DNA from: Merluccius polli
Taxonomy: Eukaryota > Chordata > Actinopteri > Gadiformes > Merlucciidae
Reading direction: 5' to 3'
Assembly (NCBI GenBank): GCA_030340625.1
Contig: JAOPHQ010005694.1
Location: 344,501 to 408,500 of the forward strand
DNA: 64,000 nucleotides
Part shown: positions 1-10,579 of the stretch, in pieces
How the letters are laid out: the number at the start of each line of letters is the position of its first letter
How positions within the stretch are numbered: position 1 is the stretch's first letter
Notes under the pieces: model-generated
Database searches by the model: none
The model's input: the letters and a program-made list of their open reading frames with translations, nothing else
What the model was told of the DNA's origin: nothing
Program-made: the position numbers and the translations under genes

Positions 1-19
1 CACACACACACACACACAC

Positions 20-272
20 ACAACAGAATGATGACTCACACTCTATCTCTGTCCACATCTTCTGCACCATAAATCCATTGTATTCTAGGTCTGTCACGCA
101 CACAGAAACTTTTCTTTTCTTGTGAGATGTCTGTCTGTTGATTCCACCGCGATTGTCTATGCTTGGGTAACAGTCACTAGTTCACGCACGCAGGCACACA
201 CACACACACACACACATGCCCACACACACATGCCCACACACATGCCCACACACACATGTCCACACACACATG

Positions 273-315
<43 letters not shown>

Positions 316-725
316 TTTGAGACAGGTTGGAAGAGCAGAGAGGAGCAGACAGAGCAAGCATGGAGGCTGTTTCATAAAACCAGATCGAATGTAACAGCTA
401 GCGACACAATGCTCACACACAATGTGTGAGAAACTCTATTTTTCAATTTTTTTTCCAATTAGCAGTTCTAACACATGTTAGACCTGAATCCTGAATGGTT
501 TTGAAAACCTCTTCACTAATTGGTACGACAGTGTTGCATAACCAGACGGATGTATGTTTCATAAGTAGAAGAGATGTGTGACCGTATTTACAGAGTCCTC
601 TGGGTTCTCGCTGCCATCAAGTTAAGTCAAGTGTGCCACAGATATGGCATGTGTAGATAATTTAGTTTATATTTCCATTTAAGAAGTTATTGAGAAAGTC
701 CATATTGGTTTCGCCCTGGGCTCGT
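20..725. repeat. Segmental duplicate, copy 1
   Basis: This stretch is a diverged direct copy of 7120-8420. Shared landmarks in the same order are the ATGATGACTCAC start, the CCATTGTATTCTAG segment, the (CA)n block, the CATGGAGGCTGTTTCATAAA segment, and the GCCACAGATA and GTATTTACTG end. Copy 1 lacks the LINE insertion that splits copy 2, so it represents the pre-insertion state. No coding exon is visible; the ORFs here are translated CA repeats. Confidence 0.8.
195..313. repeat. (CA)n microsatellite with CATGCC interruptions
   Basis: About 120 bp of CA dinucleotides with regularly spaced CATGCC/CATGTC interruptions. It lies inside duplicate copy 1 and is matched by a shorter, more degenerate CA block in copy 2. 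Confidence 0.95.
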
Positions 726-1770
726 ATTTACTGTACTCTTCTCTCTTCCTCCTCTCGTTCTTCTTCGTCTGCGTTGTGTGCGTAGGCGCAGCCTGCAGTG
801 TGTACTGGCACCATCCTCACCATCAATATTTATACATGGATGTGTGCGTGCGTGCATTTGTGTGTGTGTGTGTGTGAGGCCCACGTGTCTTTAAATACAC
901 CTGCTTCTCCAATCCCTGTCTGGCAGAATGAAAGCCTCAGGACTCCTGGACGAGTAGGTCACTGCGACGGCTCAACTGTCCTAAGGCGATACAGGAGACA
1001 GTGAGAGATACTGAGAATAGCTGAGAGATTGAGTGGGAGAGGGACAGAGAGAGAGAGAGAGAGAGAGAGTGTAGAAAATGAAGTGAAGAAGTGTGTGAAA
1101 TTGAGTGGAGATTAACTTTCTCTTTCCCCATCGCTGTTCTTTATTTTTATTTTAGCAATTTAATTTAAAAAAAGTGGTTTTCTTACACCTATTGACATGT
1201 TAGTCAGTGGGAGTTACTCTGTTTTTGGTTGGCTTCTACTAAGGGAGCAAACGTGTCAAGCAAATCATAAACAAAATGATTGTTATCAAAAATAATTTTA
1301 AGGCATTTCTCTGACATGTTACATATACGTTACATATTATTTTGATATGTATTTTGGCAAAGTTTAGGAGTCGGATATTATCATAAAAGTTTGTTGGCTA
1401 ACATTTAGTAGCTGCCCTGGGTCGGCGGAGTTCCCCTCGCGTTCGACAAGTTTTACAGTAATGACCGCCCTCCTGTAACATCCCGACATCAAAACTGAAA
1501 GTGAAGTGTATAGAAAGCCTAAGTCCCTCCCCTCCCGGTGGACCACCATGGGACCTTATATCTGAAAATGTATGATAGTCAACGGCAAGAGATATGTTTG
1601 TCGATTTAAAAGATAAATTGGCAAGGCAAAAAAGTTGCAGTTTGTCGTAAAAGTGTTATGAGTGAGTAAAATATGTCATTAGAAAGACCACAAACCTAAA
1701 AGTCGCGTGAGCGATGTCATAACTTTCTCTCTCCAAGCTACCCAGAGCCGCTGAAGCTAACGTTAACACG
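726..1770. other. Non-coding stretch before the THAP exon
   Basis: It contains a short TG run (about 859-875) and a GA run (about 1048-1069). The last 250 bp before 1771 could be the 5' UTR or promoter of the THAP exon or the 5' end of its transposon. No other exon was recognised. Confidence 0.4.
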
Positions 1771-1880
1771 ATGCCTAAATGTTTCATACCGGGATGTAGT
1801 CACACAAGCAACAGGTCTTGCTCTTTCTTTTGCTTCCTGGCTGATGAAAGGACCAGGACTCGCTGGATAACACACATCAG
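1771..1880 (+). CDS. THAP-type zinc-finger exon (isolated 5' exon, probably transposon-derived)
   Basis: An ATG at 1771 opens a 36-codon frame that reads MPKCFIPGC and continues with further Cys residues, an FF-C-F aromatic stretch and RTRWITHIR. This is the N-terminal half of a THAP domain: Met-Pro start, C-x4-C, then the basic RxRW motif. The exon stops at a strong CAG|GTAAGAG splice donor at 1880. In THAP genes the first intron commonly interrupts the domain just after this point. The second half of the domain (CSDHF-type motif) is not visible downstream, where a palindromic element starts 500 bp away. It could be a cellular thap gene fragment, but P-element or ISL2EU-like transposases also begin with THAP domains, and the repeat-rich setting favours that reading. 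Confidence 0.6.
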
Positions 1881-2414
1881 GTAAGAGGCATTTTTACGTG
1901 GAACATAAGTCACCTAGCTAGTAGCAAGCAATGAACTTATTTGTGTTACCCTTAACCCAAATTGTAATGTTAACAACAAGAGTTGTCATGAAGGTAGCAA
2001 GAAAGGTTGAATGAAAAGGTTCAGGTGTGTTTTCTTTTGTGTGAACATTAAACAAGAAAGAATCAGGATCAGGCAGTTGAGGGAGAGTTGAAGGGAGGAA
2101 TGCATCCTTGAGTGCCATTCTTCTGGACGACAATAATGGTGATGGGTGAGTCACAAGGTTGGCAAGGTTATAGTGATTATTACTGAGAGAGTGGATGAAT
2201 TAGTTTGCTAAGGAGGAATTATGTAAAGTGTTAAAGGGGAGTTAGTGACCTTTTTCTCTTTTCGTTTGTTTTTTTACCTCACCTGTAACTCTGCTGAGAC
2301 CTTGAGGAAATGCACACAGGACTGACCAGCTCTGTAAACTTGATTACCACTCACCCCACATACAGACACACATGTAATGAGGGTGACATTTTGCATAAGT
2401 CATGTGAAATCATC

Positions 2415-3895
2415 GGTAACATGAATCATCATGAGTTCAACCATGAATTAATGCATGGATGTCATGAAACATTGGGAATTAACATGAGTTCAAAGTATTT
2501 CATTCATGACCTAATGCATGAACAACACAATAATTAATGCATTAACTTAGGTGAGTACATCATCATGAATTATAATTTATTAAGCATGATCATGATGTAT
2601 TCTTTGTTAGCAAGAAAATTTGTTTTTAACTATTGTACAAGAATTATTATTAATTCATACATGACTTTATGCATGAAATAAGCATTAATTCATGCATGTA
2701 AGACATCTTGAATTCTTACCACATACCACATGAATTCTGTTGAAATCCAAATACTATACTCATCATTAACTAAGCATTAATTTCTCATGACTTCATCATG
2801 TTTGTGGTCCCTCAACTAAAGTGGTGAATTTGTCATTTTTTTGCTTATGAGTTAATCATGTTTGTGACCCATGAAATAAAGTGTACTGAACAGCCTGTAA
2901 TATGGCATCATGTGTTTAGGAAACTTACAAATACTTACAAGATGTGTCCAAATTAAATTAAATTGTATGTCCCATTTTGGCCATATCAATTACCACATAT
3001 TAGAGTATAAAAATGTGTAAACATTTTAATAATAACTTATGTAAGATTGTAAAGGTTTGAACTTTCATTTTCATCTTCATGTCATTTCAAAATTATGCCA
3101 TCTTTAATAACGCATCGTTCACCAATGTATAACAAAAATGACAAATTCACTACTTTAGTTGAGGGGCCACAAACATGATGAAGTCTCGAGAAGTTAATGC
3201 TTAGTTAATGATGACTAGTATTTGGATATCAACAGAATTCATGTGGTATGTGTGGGTGTGGTCTGTGTCCATTTACCTGCAGGCTACTATGAAGAAGAAA
3301 TGAACATGCTCAATAACTAATTTGAGTTTCACCTTTAACATCGAAATTTGCTTCTGGTAGGACCTTAGGTAATAATATTGCTGTTACATAAGTTATTATT
3401 AAAAGTCATACTCTGATATGTGGTTTTTGATATGGCCAAAATGGGACATACATTTGGATTACATTTGGTCACATCTTGTAAGTTTTCTGAACACATGATT
3501 ACAGACTTTATTTCAGGGGTCAAAAACATGATAAACTCATAAGTAAAAATGCTTAATGCTTAGTTAAAGATGACTACAATATTTGGATGTTAACAGAATC
3601 CGTGTGGTATGTGGTAAGAATTTAAGATGTCTTACATGCATGAATTAATGCCTATTTCATGCATAAAGTCATGCATGAATTCATGATCATTTTTGTACAA
3701 TAAAGACCACATTTTTTGCAAACAAATAATACATCATGATCATGCTTATTAAATCATAATTCATGATGATGTACTCACCTTAGTTAATGCATTAATTAAT
3801 GTGTTGTTCATGCATGAGGTGAGAAATACTTTGAATTAATGCATGAGTCATGCATTAATTCATGCATGAATTCATGATGATTTGTGTACCCTTAC
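2415..3895. mobile_element. Large palindromic (foldback/MITE-like) element
   Basis: The left arm (about 2415-3050) and right arm (about 3370-3890) are imperfect reverse complements. CATCATGAATTATAATTTATTAA near 2560 pairs with its complement near 3750, and CCCATTTTGGCCATATCA near 2970 pairs with its complement near 3430. A third, internal partial copy (about 3130-3260) again complements 2700-2850. The termini are packed with self-complementary ATGCAT and CATGAATTAATG motifs. No transposase frame is visible, so it is a non-autonomous foldback element. I could not fix exact ends or a target-site duplication. Confidence 0.75.
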
Positions 3896-4149
3896 CGCAA
3901 AGTGTTACCAAATCAATTTGAAATTGAAATTGAATTTGATCTATGTATTTATTCCTATCTCTTCCCAGCTCCATCAACACACCCTGTTCCTGCATAGCCA
4001 GCTTGCTAATCAGTGCTCTTAATCTCTGTGTAATTATGAATAAATTCAATTTATTGTATGACATGAAGTTGTGTGTCATTGTGAGTCTACAACCAATATT
4101 TGTGTTTCTAACATTCATTAAAGTTTGACGTTTAAAGTGTATTACATTG

Positions 4150-4205
4150 CATTCAATTCATCCAGGGCAGAGCAGCAGGGCTGAGGGCAGAGCAGCAGGG
4201 CTGCA
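4150..4205. repeat. Short tandem duplication, GGGCAGAGCAGCAGGGCTG unit
   Basis: Two adjacent copies of a roughly 20-bp unit. No coding signal. Confidence 0.7.
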
Positions 4206-4335
4206 AGGGAAACAGAGAACAGACAACCAGAACTAAATGCCGAATAGCAAAACTGGTCATAAATTTGTCTCAAAGCGTAGCAAACTGACGGCTAGCTGAT
4301 CGTGAGTGTCTACAATGAAAGTATATATATCTGAT

Positions 4336-4355
4336 CTCACACACACACACACAGA

Positions 4356-4390
<35 letters not shown>
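4336..4390. repeat. (CA)n-(GA)n compound microsatellite
   Basis: A short CA run followed by GA repeats. From 4440 to 4560 it is followed by ACT/AAT-rich simple sequence and a fragment reading TTTATTTGTATAGTACAAAATTAAG, resembling a dispersed fish LINE 3' end. Confidence 0.8.
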
Positions 4391-4394
<4 letters not shown>

Positions 4395-4750
4395 GGAGTG
4401 GCAGCAGGTTAGAGAGGCACTGAATTTGAGGTTGAGTGCGGATGATATAACAACTACTACTACTACTAATAGTAATATTAATACTAATAATACTACTAAT
4501 ACTAATTCTAATGTTACTGCTAAATATTACACTTTATTTGTATAGTACAAAATTAAGTTAAAAGTGCTTTACAAGATAAATAGAACAGTTCAGAGTGGTT
4601 CAACTATTGGTAGGGGCTATTTGGCAGGTTTTAATTATTCATTATATGATATTCTGGTTGCAGACAGGGAGCCAGATGTGAATTCCAGAATGTGCATATT
4701 ACCCTCAGTAAATCACTCAACTGACCAATGCTACTAATGATATTCTACCA

Positions 4751-4751
<1 letters not shown>

Positions 4752-4793
<42 letters not shown>
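4752..4793. repeat. (TG)n microsatellite
   Basis: About 21 uninterrupted TG units. From 4800 to 5940 no gene or recognisable element was found. Confidence 0.95.
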
Positions 4794-4794
<1 letters not shown>

Positions 4795-5959
4795 ATGCCA
4801 AATCATCCTGCTCCAACTATGAATGTAATATTATCAAATACATTTGTTGCAACAAATTAAAACTGAACATACATCCAGATGACTCCTGAATCTGTCAAAT
4901 CTACTGATCAAAGAGATTGCCAGTACCCTGGTATGACAAGGGAAGGCACGTATGCCTCAATTTAGGAGTGTTTGCCATTTTCAGGCTCTTTGGCAATACT
5001 CTATTCCCCAAAACAAGTGGTGTGGATCAGAATGCTCTGTATGGATCGGTCTGAGTCTACACATACAGTAGACTATGTGCATTCCAACTGATTCTATACA
5101 AAACTATTTACATATGTACATGTCCTCTCTGCTGGCCGACACAGGGAGCATGTGCTGGGTGTAGGAGTTCTCCAGGAAGAGGAGATTTATGCACCATGCA
5201 GGTCTTTGGGAATGGGGATGGTGATTGCCTCCTTCGTAGGCAGTGCATTTTAGGAAATTGTTATTTTTACACAAATCAAAATGTGTCATTGTGAACATAG
5301 CTAGCTGACATTACACTTGTTTAACACTCTTGTAGAGAAAACTTGTAGATTCTCGCATGCTAGCTCTTATGGAACCAACTTACTCTCCTTTTGCATAGCT
5401 GCAGCTCTCAACATCAGCCAGACTTGTGATTTTCACCTTTTTTAATAAGTTTTCCCTCGTTCTGGAAGAAAGAGGTGAAATGTGCCAAGGTGACAGCCAT
5501 GTTGGTGTTGGTGACGTATATTATGCAAGACGAGAGATGTAGTTCACTGAGCGGTTTTACACAAAACTAAATGTTACTTTACTGTTTTACAACAAACTGC
5601 AGCTTTCTTGACTTGTAAAATTATCGTTTAAATTAACCAACATTATATGTGTAATTCATGGCACAATTCAAATGGGATCAAACAGGGTAAACAAAAACAA
5701 AAAATCTTCACTGTTGACTACCGTACATATTTTTTCCATAATAAGGTCCCACGGGGGGGACACTGGAAGGGGAAGGACTTGGGCTCTCTATTAAAAAAAA
5801 TCACACATCTCAATAGCAGCTGATACAGTTTGAATGTTGTATTTGTTTAATTTAGAAAGATATTGGATATTCAACAGATATTCACGCTCTAAACTAGCAA
5901 TGTGACACGGTAAACTAAAGATGTGATCACCAATTATGAGTCCCAGTGTGTCTAGCAGT

Positions 5960-6105
5960 GTATACCTGCCCAGGCGTATGCTTGCCCAGGTGTATACCTG
6001 CCCAGGCGTATGCTTGCCCAGGTGTATACCTGCCCAGGCGTATGCTTGCCCAGGCGTATGCTTGCCCAGGTGTCTGCTTGCCCAGGTGTCTGCCTGCCCA
6101 GGTGA
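5960..6105. repeat. 16-bp minisatellite, GCCCAGGCGTATGCTT unit
   Basis: About nine head-to-tail copies of a 16-bp unit, in which GCCCAGGCGTATGCTT alternates with GCCCAGGTGTATACCT. This gives a 32-bp higher-order period. Because 16 is not a multiple of 3, all frames read through it, which explains the ORFs on both strands here. Confidence 0.9.
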
Positions 6106-6934
6106 CGGGGCTTAAACCGGCCAAAACCGGCAGCAAGCAGCACTTCTCGATAGAGCCATCGTTTGGTCAATATTGTTACACAATTGACGAATTACGAAGA
6201 ACTCTGCCCTGCCCTAAACAATAGCCTAACTAAAACGAAATGCAACTGCATATGTCACATTCACAACTTTCCCCAAAGGATTTAGCATTGAAATCGATGT
6301 TTAGAAGTGTATCCCGCTAGCTCTCCAACAGTTAAAAAGGAGGTAAAAAACTGCGTGACCAGCCGAGCTTCGGTGTGGGTGTAATGCACATGAACTGTAT
6401 AAAATACAGATTAAAACTGACTTTCAATACATTTGTGGAAGCTATAATGGACAAAACCCCTACAAAAGGAGTACTCAAGTACTCACTGAGATTTCAACCG
6501 TGTATTCGATTCTAACATTTTTTGGTATTTCTTGCATCCCTAGCTTCTACCAGACTTCTCTCTCCTGGGTGGGTGACCGCAGCGTTTTCTCTCTCCCTGA
6601 CTCTCTTGTCATATGTAATCAAAGCCATCCTGACTGCAGTTTGCCTCTCTATCTCTGTGTGTGTGCCGTTCTCTCTTGCTATTTCCTGCTATAGACTCGC
6701 ATGCATCACCACCACATAGTAGCCGGTACAACACGCCCTGGTGCACACACATTACTACAGTATTACAGAGAACTCTGTTCTTGCTCTTTTTTTATTTTCA
6801 ATTTTAAATGAAAAATGTCACATGGTTTTCTCACTTACTTTCTCCATCTCCAGTCCATCATGTTAACCACTCCCTAATTGAGAGGCTGGTATCTAAATTG
6901 CCCACTTATTACTTATGTCCTTTCATGCTACCCC

Positions 6935-6980
6935 ACAAACACACACACACACACACACATACAAACACACGCACACAGAA

Positions 6981-7024
<44 letters not shown>

Positions 7025-7053
7025 GCACATACAAACACACACAAACACACACA

Positions 7054-7093
<40 letters not shown>

Positions 7094-7112
7094 ACTACAT
7101 ACACACACACAC
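6935..7112. repeat. (CA)n microsatellite with AAGCACATACA interruptions
   Basis: About 180 bp of CA repeats with two related interruptions. It adjoins the start of segmental duplicate copy 2, as a CA run also does at position 1. Confidence 0.95.
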
Positions 7113-7119
7113 ATGCACA

Positions 7120-8420
7120 TAAGAATGATGACTCACGCTCTCTATCTATCTCTGTCCACATCTCCTGCACCATAAATCCATTGTATTCTAGATCTGTCAC
7201 GCACACAGAAAGTTTCCTTTTCCTCTGAGATGTCTGTCTATTGATTCCACCGCGATTGTCTATGTTACAGTACATCAGTCACTAGTTCATGCTCTGAATG
7301 TACGCATGCACACAGGGCCACACCCACACCCATGCACATGCTCACACACACACACTATTTGAGACAGGTTGAAAGAGCAGAGAGGAGCAGCCAGAGCAAG
7401 CATGGAGGCTGTTTCATAAAACCAGATCCAATGTAGATTTAAATATAACAGCTAGCGACACAATGCTCACACACAATGTGTGAGAAACTTTTCAATTAGC
7501 AGTTAACACATGTTAGACCTGAATCCTGAATGGTGTTGAAAACCTCTTCACTTATTAGTCATTAGTCATTAGTCATTATCTCACTTATTAGATAGTGTTG
7601 CATAACCAGACGGATGTATGTTTTATAACTAGAAGAGATGTGTGACCATATTTACTGAAAGGATAAGATAAACTTTTATTAATCCTTGGAGGGAAAATAT
7701 AGGTGTCATAGCAGCAACAGCAATGAGAGTGATACACAGGAGAGGTACAGAACCAAACCAAGATAAAAACAATACAAATATAAATACAAATACAAATAAA
7801 GATACAGTAAAACACTGGGCAGCTGGCCCTAGATATCTACACTGGATCTCTGAAAGAGAGAATGAGCATATGTACAGTCTGTCAAAAAATATATATATAA
7901 ATAAGTGCAGCCTGTCAATAAATAGTCTGTCTATCAATCTCTGTCTATCAATAGAATTAAATGTACAAATATGAATATGAGTGAATATGAGCCTTTGTTG
8001 TGGAGCCCGATGGCCACTAGCACAAAGCACTGGCCAGGGCGCTTTGTGCTGTAACAAGGAGGGATGAGTCTGGCTGAACTTGCTCCTCGTCTTCTCCAGC
8101 TCATCGTAGAGCGGATGGGAGGGGTTCTCCAGGATAGCATCCAGCTTCCTACTCCTCCTCTCACCCTCCTTGTGCAACCACCTCCAGACTGTACGGAGCT
8201 AGCCTTCCTCACCAGCTTGTTCAGTCTGTTGGCATCCCTTCAGCCTGTTGGCTGGTTGACAGCTATCATGTCACAGTATTCAAAGAGTATAAAGCAGACA
8301 GGAAAGTACATCTCACAAAAAAACGTGTGGCTGTCATATGCCACAGATAATTGAGTTCATATTTCGATTTAAGAAGGTATTGAGAAAGAATTGGTCTCGC
8401 CATGGGCTTGTATTTACTGC
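7120..8420. repeat. Segmental duplicate, copy 2
   Basis: Diverged direct copy of 20-725. The two match from the ATGATGACTCAC landmark through GTGTGACCATATTTACTG (about 7650), then again from GCCACAGATA (about 8340) to GTATTTACTG (about 8418). The unmatched interior is a LINE insertion. Confidence 0.8.
7655..8330 (-). mobile_element. CR1/L2-type LINE, truncated 3' end
   Basis: On the minus strand the sequence encodes the C-terminal tail of a non-LTR retrotransposon polymerase: LVRKASSV, then RSRKLDAIL, then NPSHPLYDELE. These are hallmark residues of the reverse-transcriptase end in fish CR1/L2-like elements. The element ends on the minus strand with the GGATTAATAAAAGTTTATCTT tail. It is 5'-truncated, shifts frame near 8060, and is absent from duplicate copy 1, so it inserted after that duplication. 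A related 3' end lies at 39777-40020. Confidence 0.75.
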
Positions 8421-8845
8421 CACAATGCTATTGTGTTGCACTTTGATTGACAGCGGCTTAGATGGATATTAGGAACCAAGGTTTGGACTTTAAGGAGTGA
8501 CAACTTCGTTGAGTTAAGTACTTCCTGACGATAATCATTCTCAAAGAATTTCACTTTCACTAGATTTGGGAATTTCAGGTTCCTTCTTTTTTTTATCAAA
8601 GACTATACGCTGTATTTTGCAGCCTGTCAGCTCTCTGGACCTTGCCAGATAATAGGGTTTTGGATCATCCTTGTGAGTATGTTTGATGTTTGAGTATCAG
8701 GGGTAATGGAAACTTCAAAGGGTTAGCAAGCTACTTTGATTCAGTGGCATCTCTATTTACCTCATCATGCCTGCGCACACTGTACATCACACACTGTATT
8801 GGAGTACACAGTAGCAAGATGGCAACTGAGATCTTATTTGATTAA

Positions 8846-8950
8846 AGGAAGAAAGGAAGGAAGGAAATAAAGAAAGAAAGACGGAAGGAAGGAAGGAAGG
8901 AAGGAGGGAAGGAGGCAAGGAAGGAAGGAAGGAAGGAAGAAAGGAAAGAG
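8846..8950. repeat. (GGAA)n / (GAAA)n purine microsatellite
   Basis: About 100 bp of GGAA/GAAG repeats, about 145 bp upstream of the tspan9 terminal exon, in its presumed last intron. Confidence 0.9.
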
Positions 8951-9095
8951 TATTGCCTGGGTAATTGCATTCTGGCCCAAGGCATACCGGTATCTGACCA
9001 GGCACAGGGTTAATTGTTCTGTGCTGTTGTTTGGGGATATTGTTCTGTTGATCTGTATTTACCATCTCCTAATATCCTCCTCTTGTTGCTTGCAG

Positions 9096-9167
9096 CTTCT
9101 GGGCATGGCGTTCTCCATGACGCTGTTCCACCACATCCACAGAACGGGGAAGAAGTACGACGCATAG
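9096..9167 (+). CDS. tspan9: Tetraspanin-9 terminal exon
   Basis: A CTTGTTGCTTGCAG acceptor precedes 24 in-frame codons ending at TAG (9165-9167). They encode the last 23 residues: LLGMAFSMTLF, then HHIHRTGKKYDA. This is the end of transmembrane helix 4 plus the short cytoplasmic tail characteristic of TSPAN9, whose human tail also ends HIHRTGKKYDA. Tetraspanin-9 is a four-pass membrane scaffold of tetraspanin-enriched microdomains. No earlier exon was found between 1 and 9095, so the rest of the gene should lie upstream on the + strand. Assignment to the a or b paralogue cannot be made from one exon. Confidence 0.9.
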   Translation, partial: LLGMAFSMTLFHHIHRTGKKYDA

Positions 9168-10134
9168 CCTGTGGAGGGACGCCTGTGGAGAGGGCTCTCA
9201 CCACTCATCACTGCCTGATGGTACAGACTCTGGATGACCACCCCTGCCTGCCTCTGCTTATATCCAGTCACGTCAATCCTTTCATGGAAAACGTCTGTTC
9301 AGATTCACGCTGTGTCCGCCCCTATGCTCGCTCTCACTTTCTCCACCCCCCACCCCTCTCTCTCTCTCTCTCTCTCCCCTCTGCTGACTGTTCATTTTGC
9401 CAAAGAGTAACGCAACTGAAAGGAAAATGGAGCTCAACATTTTTTTCGCAAGAGGGGAAGCCATTTTGGTTGTCACTCCTCTTTGGTGCGTTTGTGATGT
9501 TATTTCATGTTTCGCTTGGACTAACTCAAAGTTTGCTGGAAGGAAGGACTTTAAGACAATGAGTGTTTTTACTAAAGCCCATGCCCTCCCTCGCCTGCCC
9601 AGGCAGATCAGGCACAACAAACTGAAGCGCTCGTCATGGAGGACTTCACAGGTTGATCGACATCTTTTTTCCCACTTCACTCTTGTAAATGGATAATAAC
9701 AAAGCCCAAAACATAGCATGCTAATTTTGTACTCCGCAGATTTTACCTTTTGTTGGTGTCAAATGTCTTTATTTTAAAAATGTTGTGGGTTTGTCTTGTC
9801 CTCGTTTTACCTTCGTCCTCATTGCTCCTGGTGAATGTACGCTGGCGGTCCGGTCAGTGCAGTTAAAGCGTGTTGGGATTGGATGTTGATGATGTCATGG
9901 TGACGCTGCTGCAGGAGGAACATGTTGTGTGTGTTGCGGCCCGCGACACCAGACGGCATATCTCGTCTACGCTTTCGTACCTTTTAACAGTCAGTTAAAA
10001 CGTCGCTTTTTTTCTTTTAAGGTTTTCAGTGAGATGTTGCAAAATCATTTTTTTTAATTTACTACTACAATTTAATTGTATAATTAGCCTACCATTTACT
10101 CTTGTATAATAATATGCAGTGTGCTATGCAGACA

Positions 10135-10139
10135 CCCAC

Positions 10140-10188
<49 letters not shown>
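10135..10188. repeat. (CA)n microsatellite
   Basis: About 25 CA units with one interruption, in the presumed tspan9 3' UTR. Confidence 0.95.
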
Positions 10189-10190
<2 letters not shown>

Positions 10191-10548
10191 ACACTGTTCA
10201 GTATCACTAGTATTTCTTGTCAAAAATAACAAATATTGTAAAAGGGTTTAATTATCCCCGCCAGAACTGTTAGATGAACATCTCTGGTGTCTAAACATCC
10301 CCCTTCCTCCCGCTTTTTAGCATCCTGCAGAACCAGAGCAGACAACAAGGCTGCTCTCAAGTCTCATATCTAGTGGGCGGTATGACTCTCCCTAATTTAT
10401 CCTCTCAGTTGATGTTTTTTCCCAACTAGACAACTATATCTTGCTCTATGCCTTCCTTCCTTCCTGTTTCACACCCTTTTGTTTCTGTCCCGGTGAGCCG
10501 GAATAAACAATTTGCACACCCTGTAGCCGCACATGTCCGTGCTGACGC

Positions 10549-10579
10549 CCCCCCCCCCCCCCCCCCCCGCCCCCCCCCT
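10549..10579. repeat. Poly-C tract
   Basis: About 30 nearly uninterrupted C residues (one G). It is followed 70 bp later by a (TG)n/(TGCG)n tract at 10658-10780. Confidence 0.9.

Noticed and set aside
6808..7275. Several overlapping ORFs of 61-116 aa rich in His-Thr or Cys-Val
   Set aside because: They translate a CA/TG microsatellite in all frames. The same applies near 122-394, 10426-10828, 26516-26861, 28153-28673 and 60929-61657.
7629..8177. 182-codon minus-strand ORF as a cellular gene
   Set aside because: Its start shows the polymerase tail of a non-LTR retrotransposon and the remainder is its untranslated tail plus simple sequence.
9014..9562. 182-codon + strand ORF over the tspan9 terminal exon
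   Set aside because: It reads the tspan9 exon in the wrong frame. The correct frame gives the tetraspanin tail and stops at 9167.
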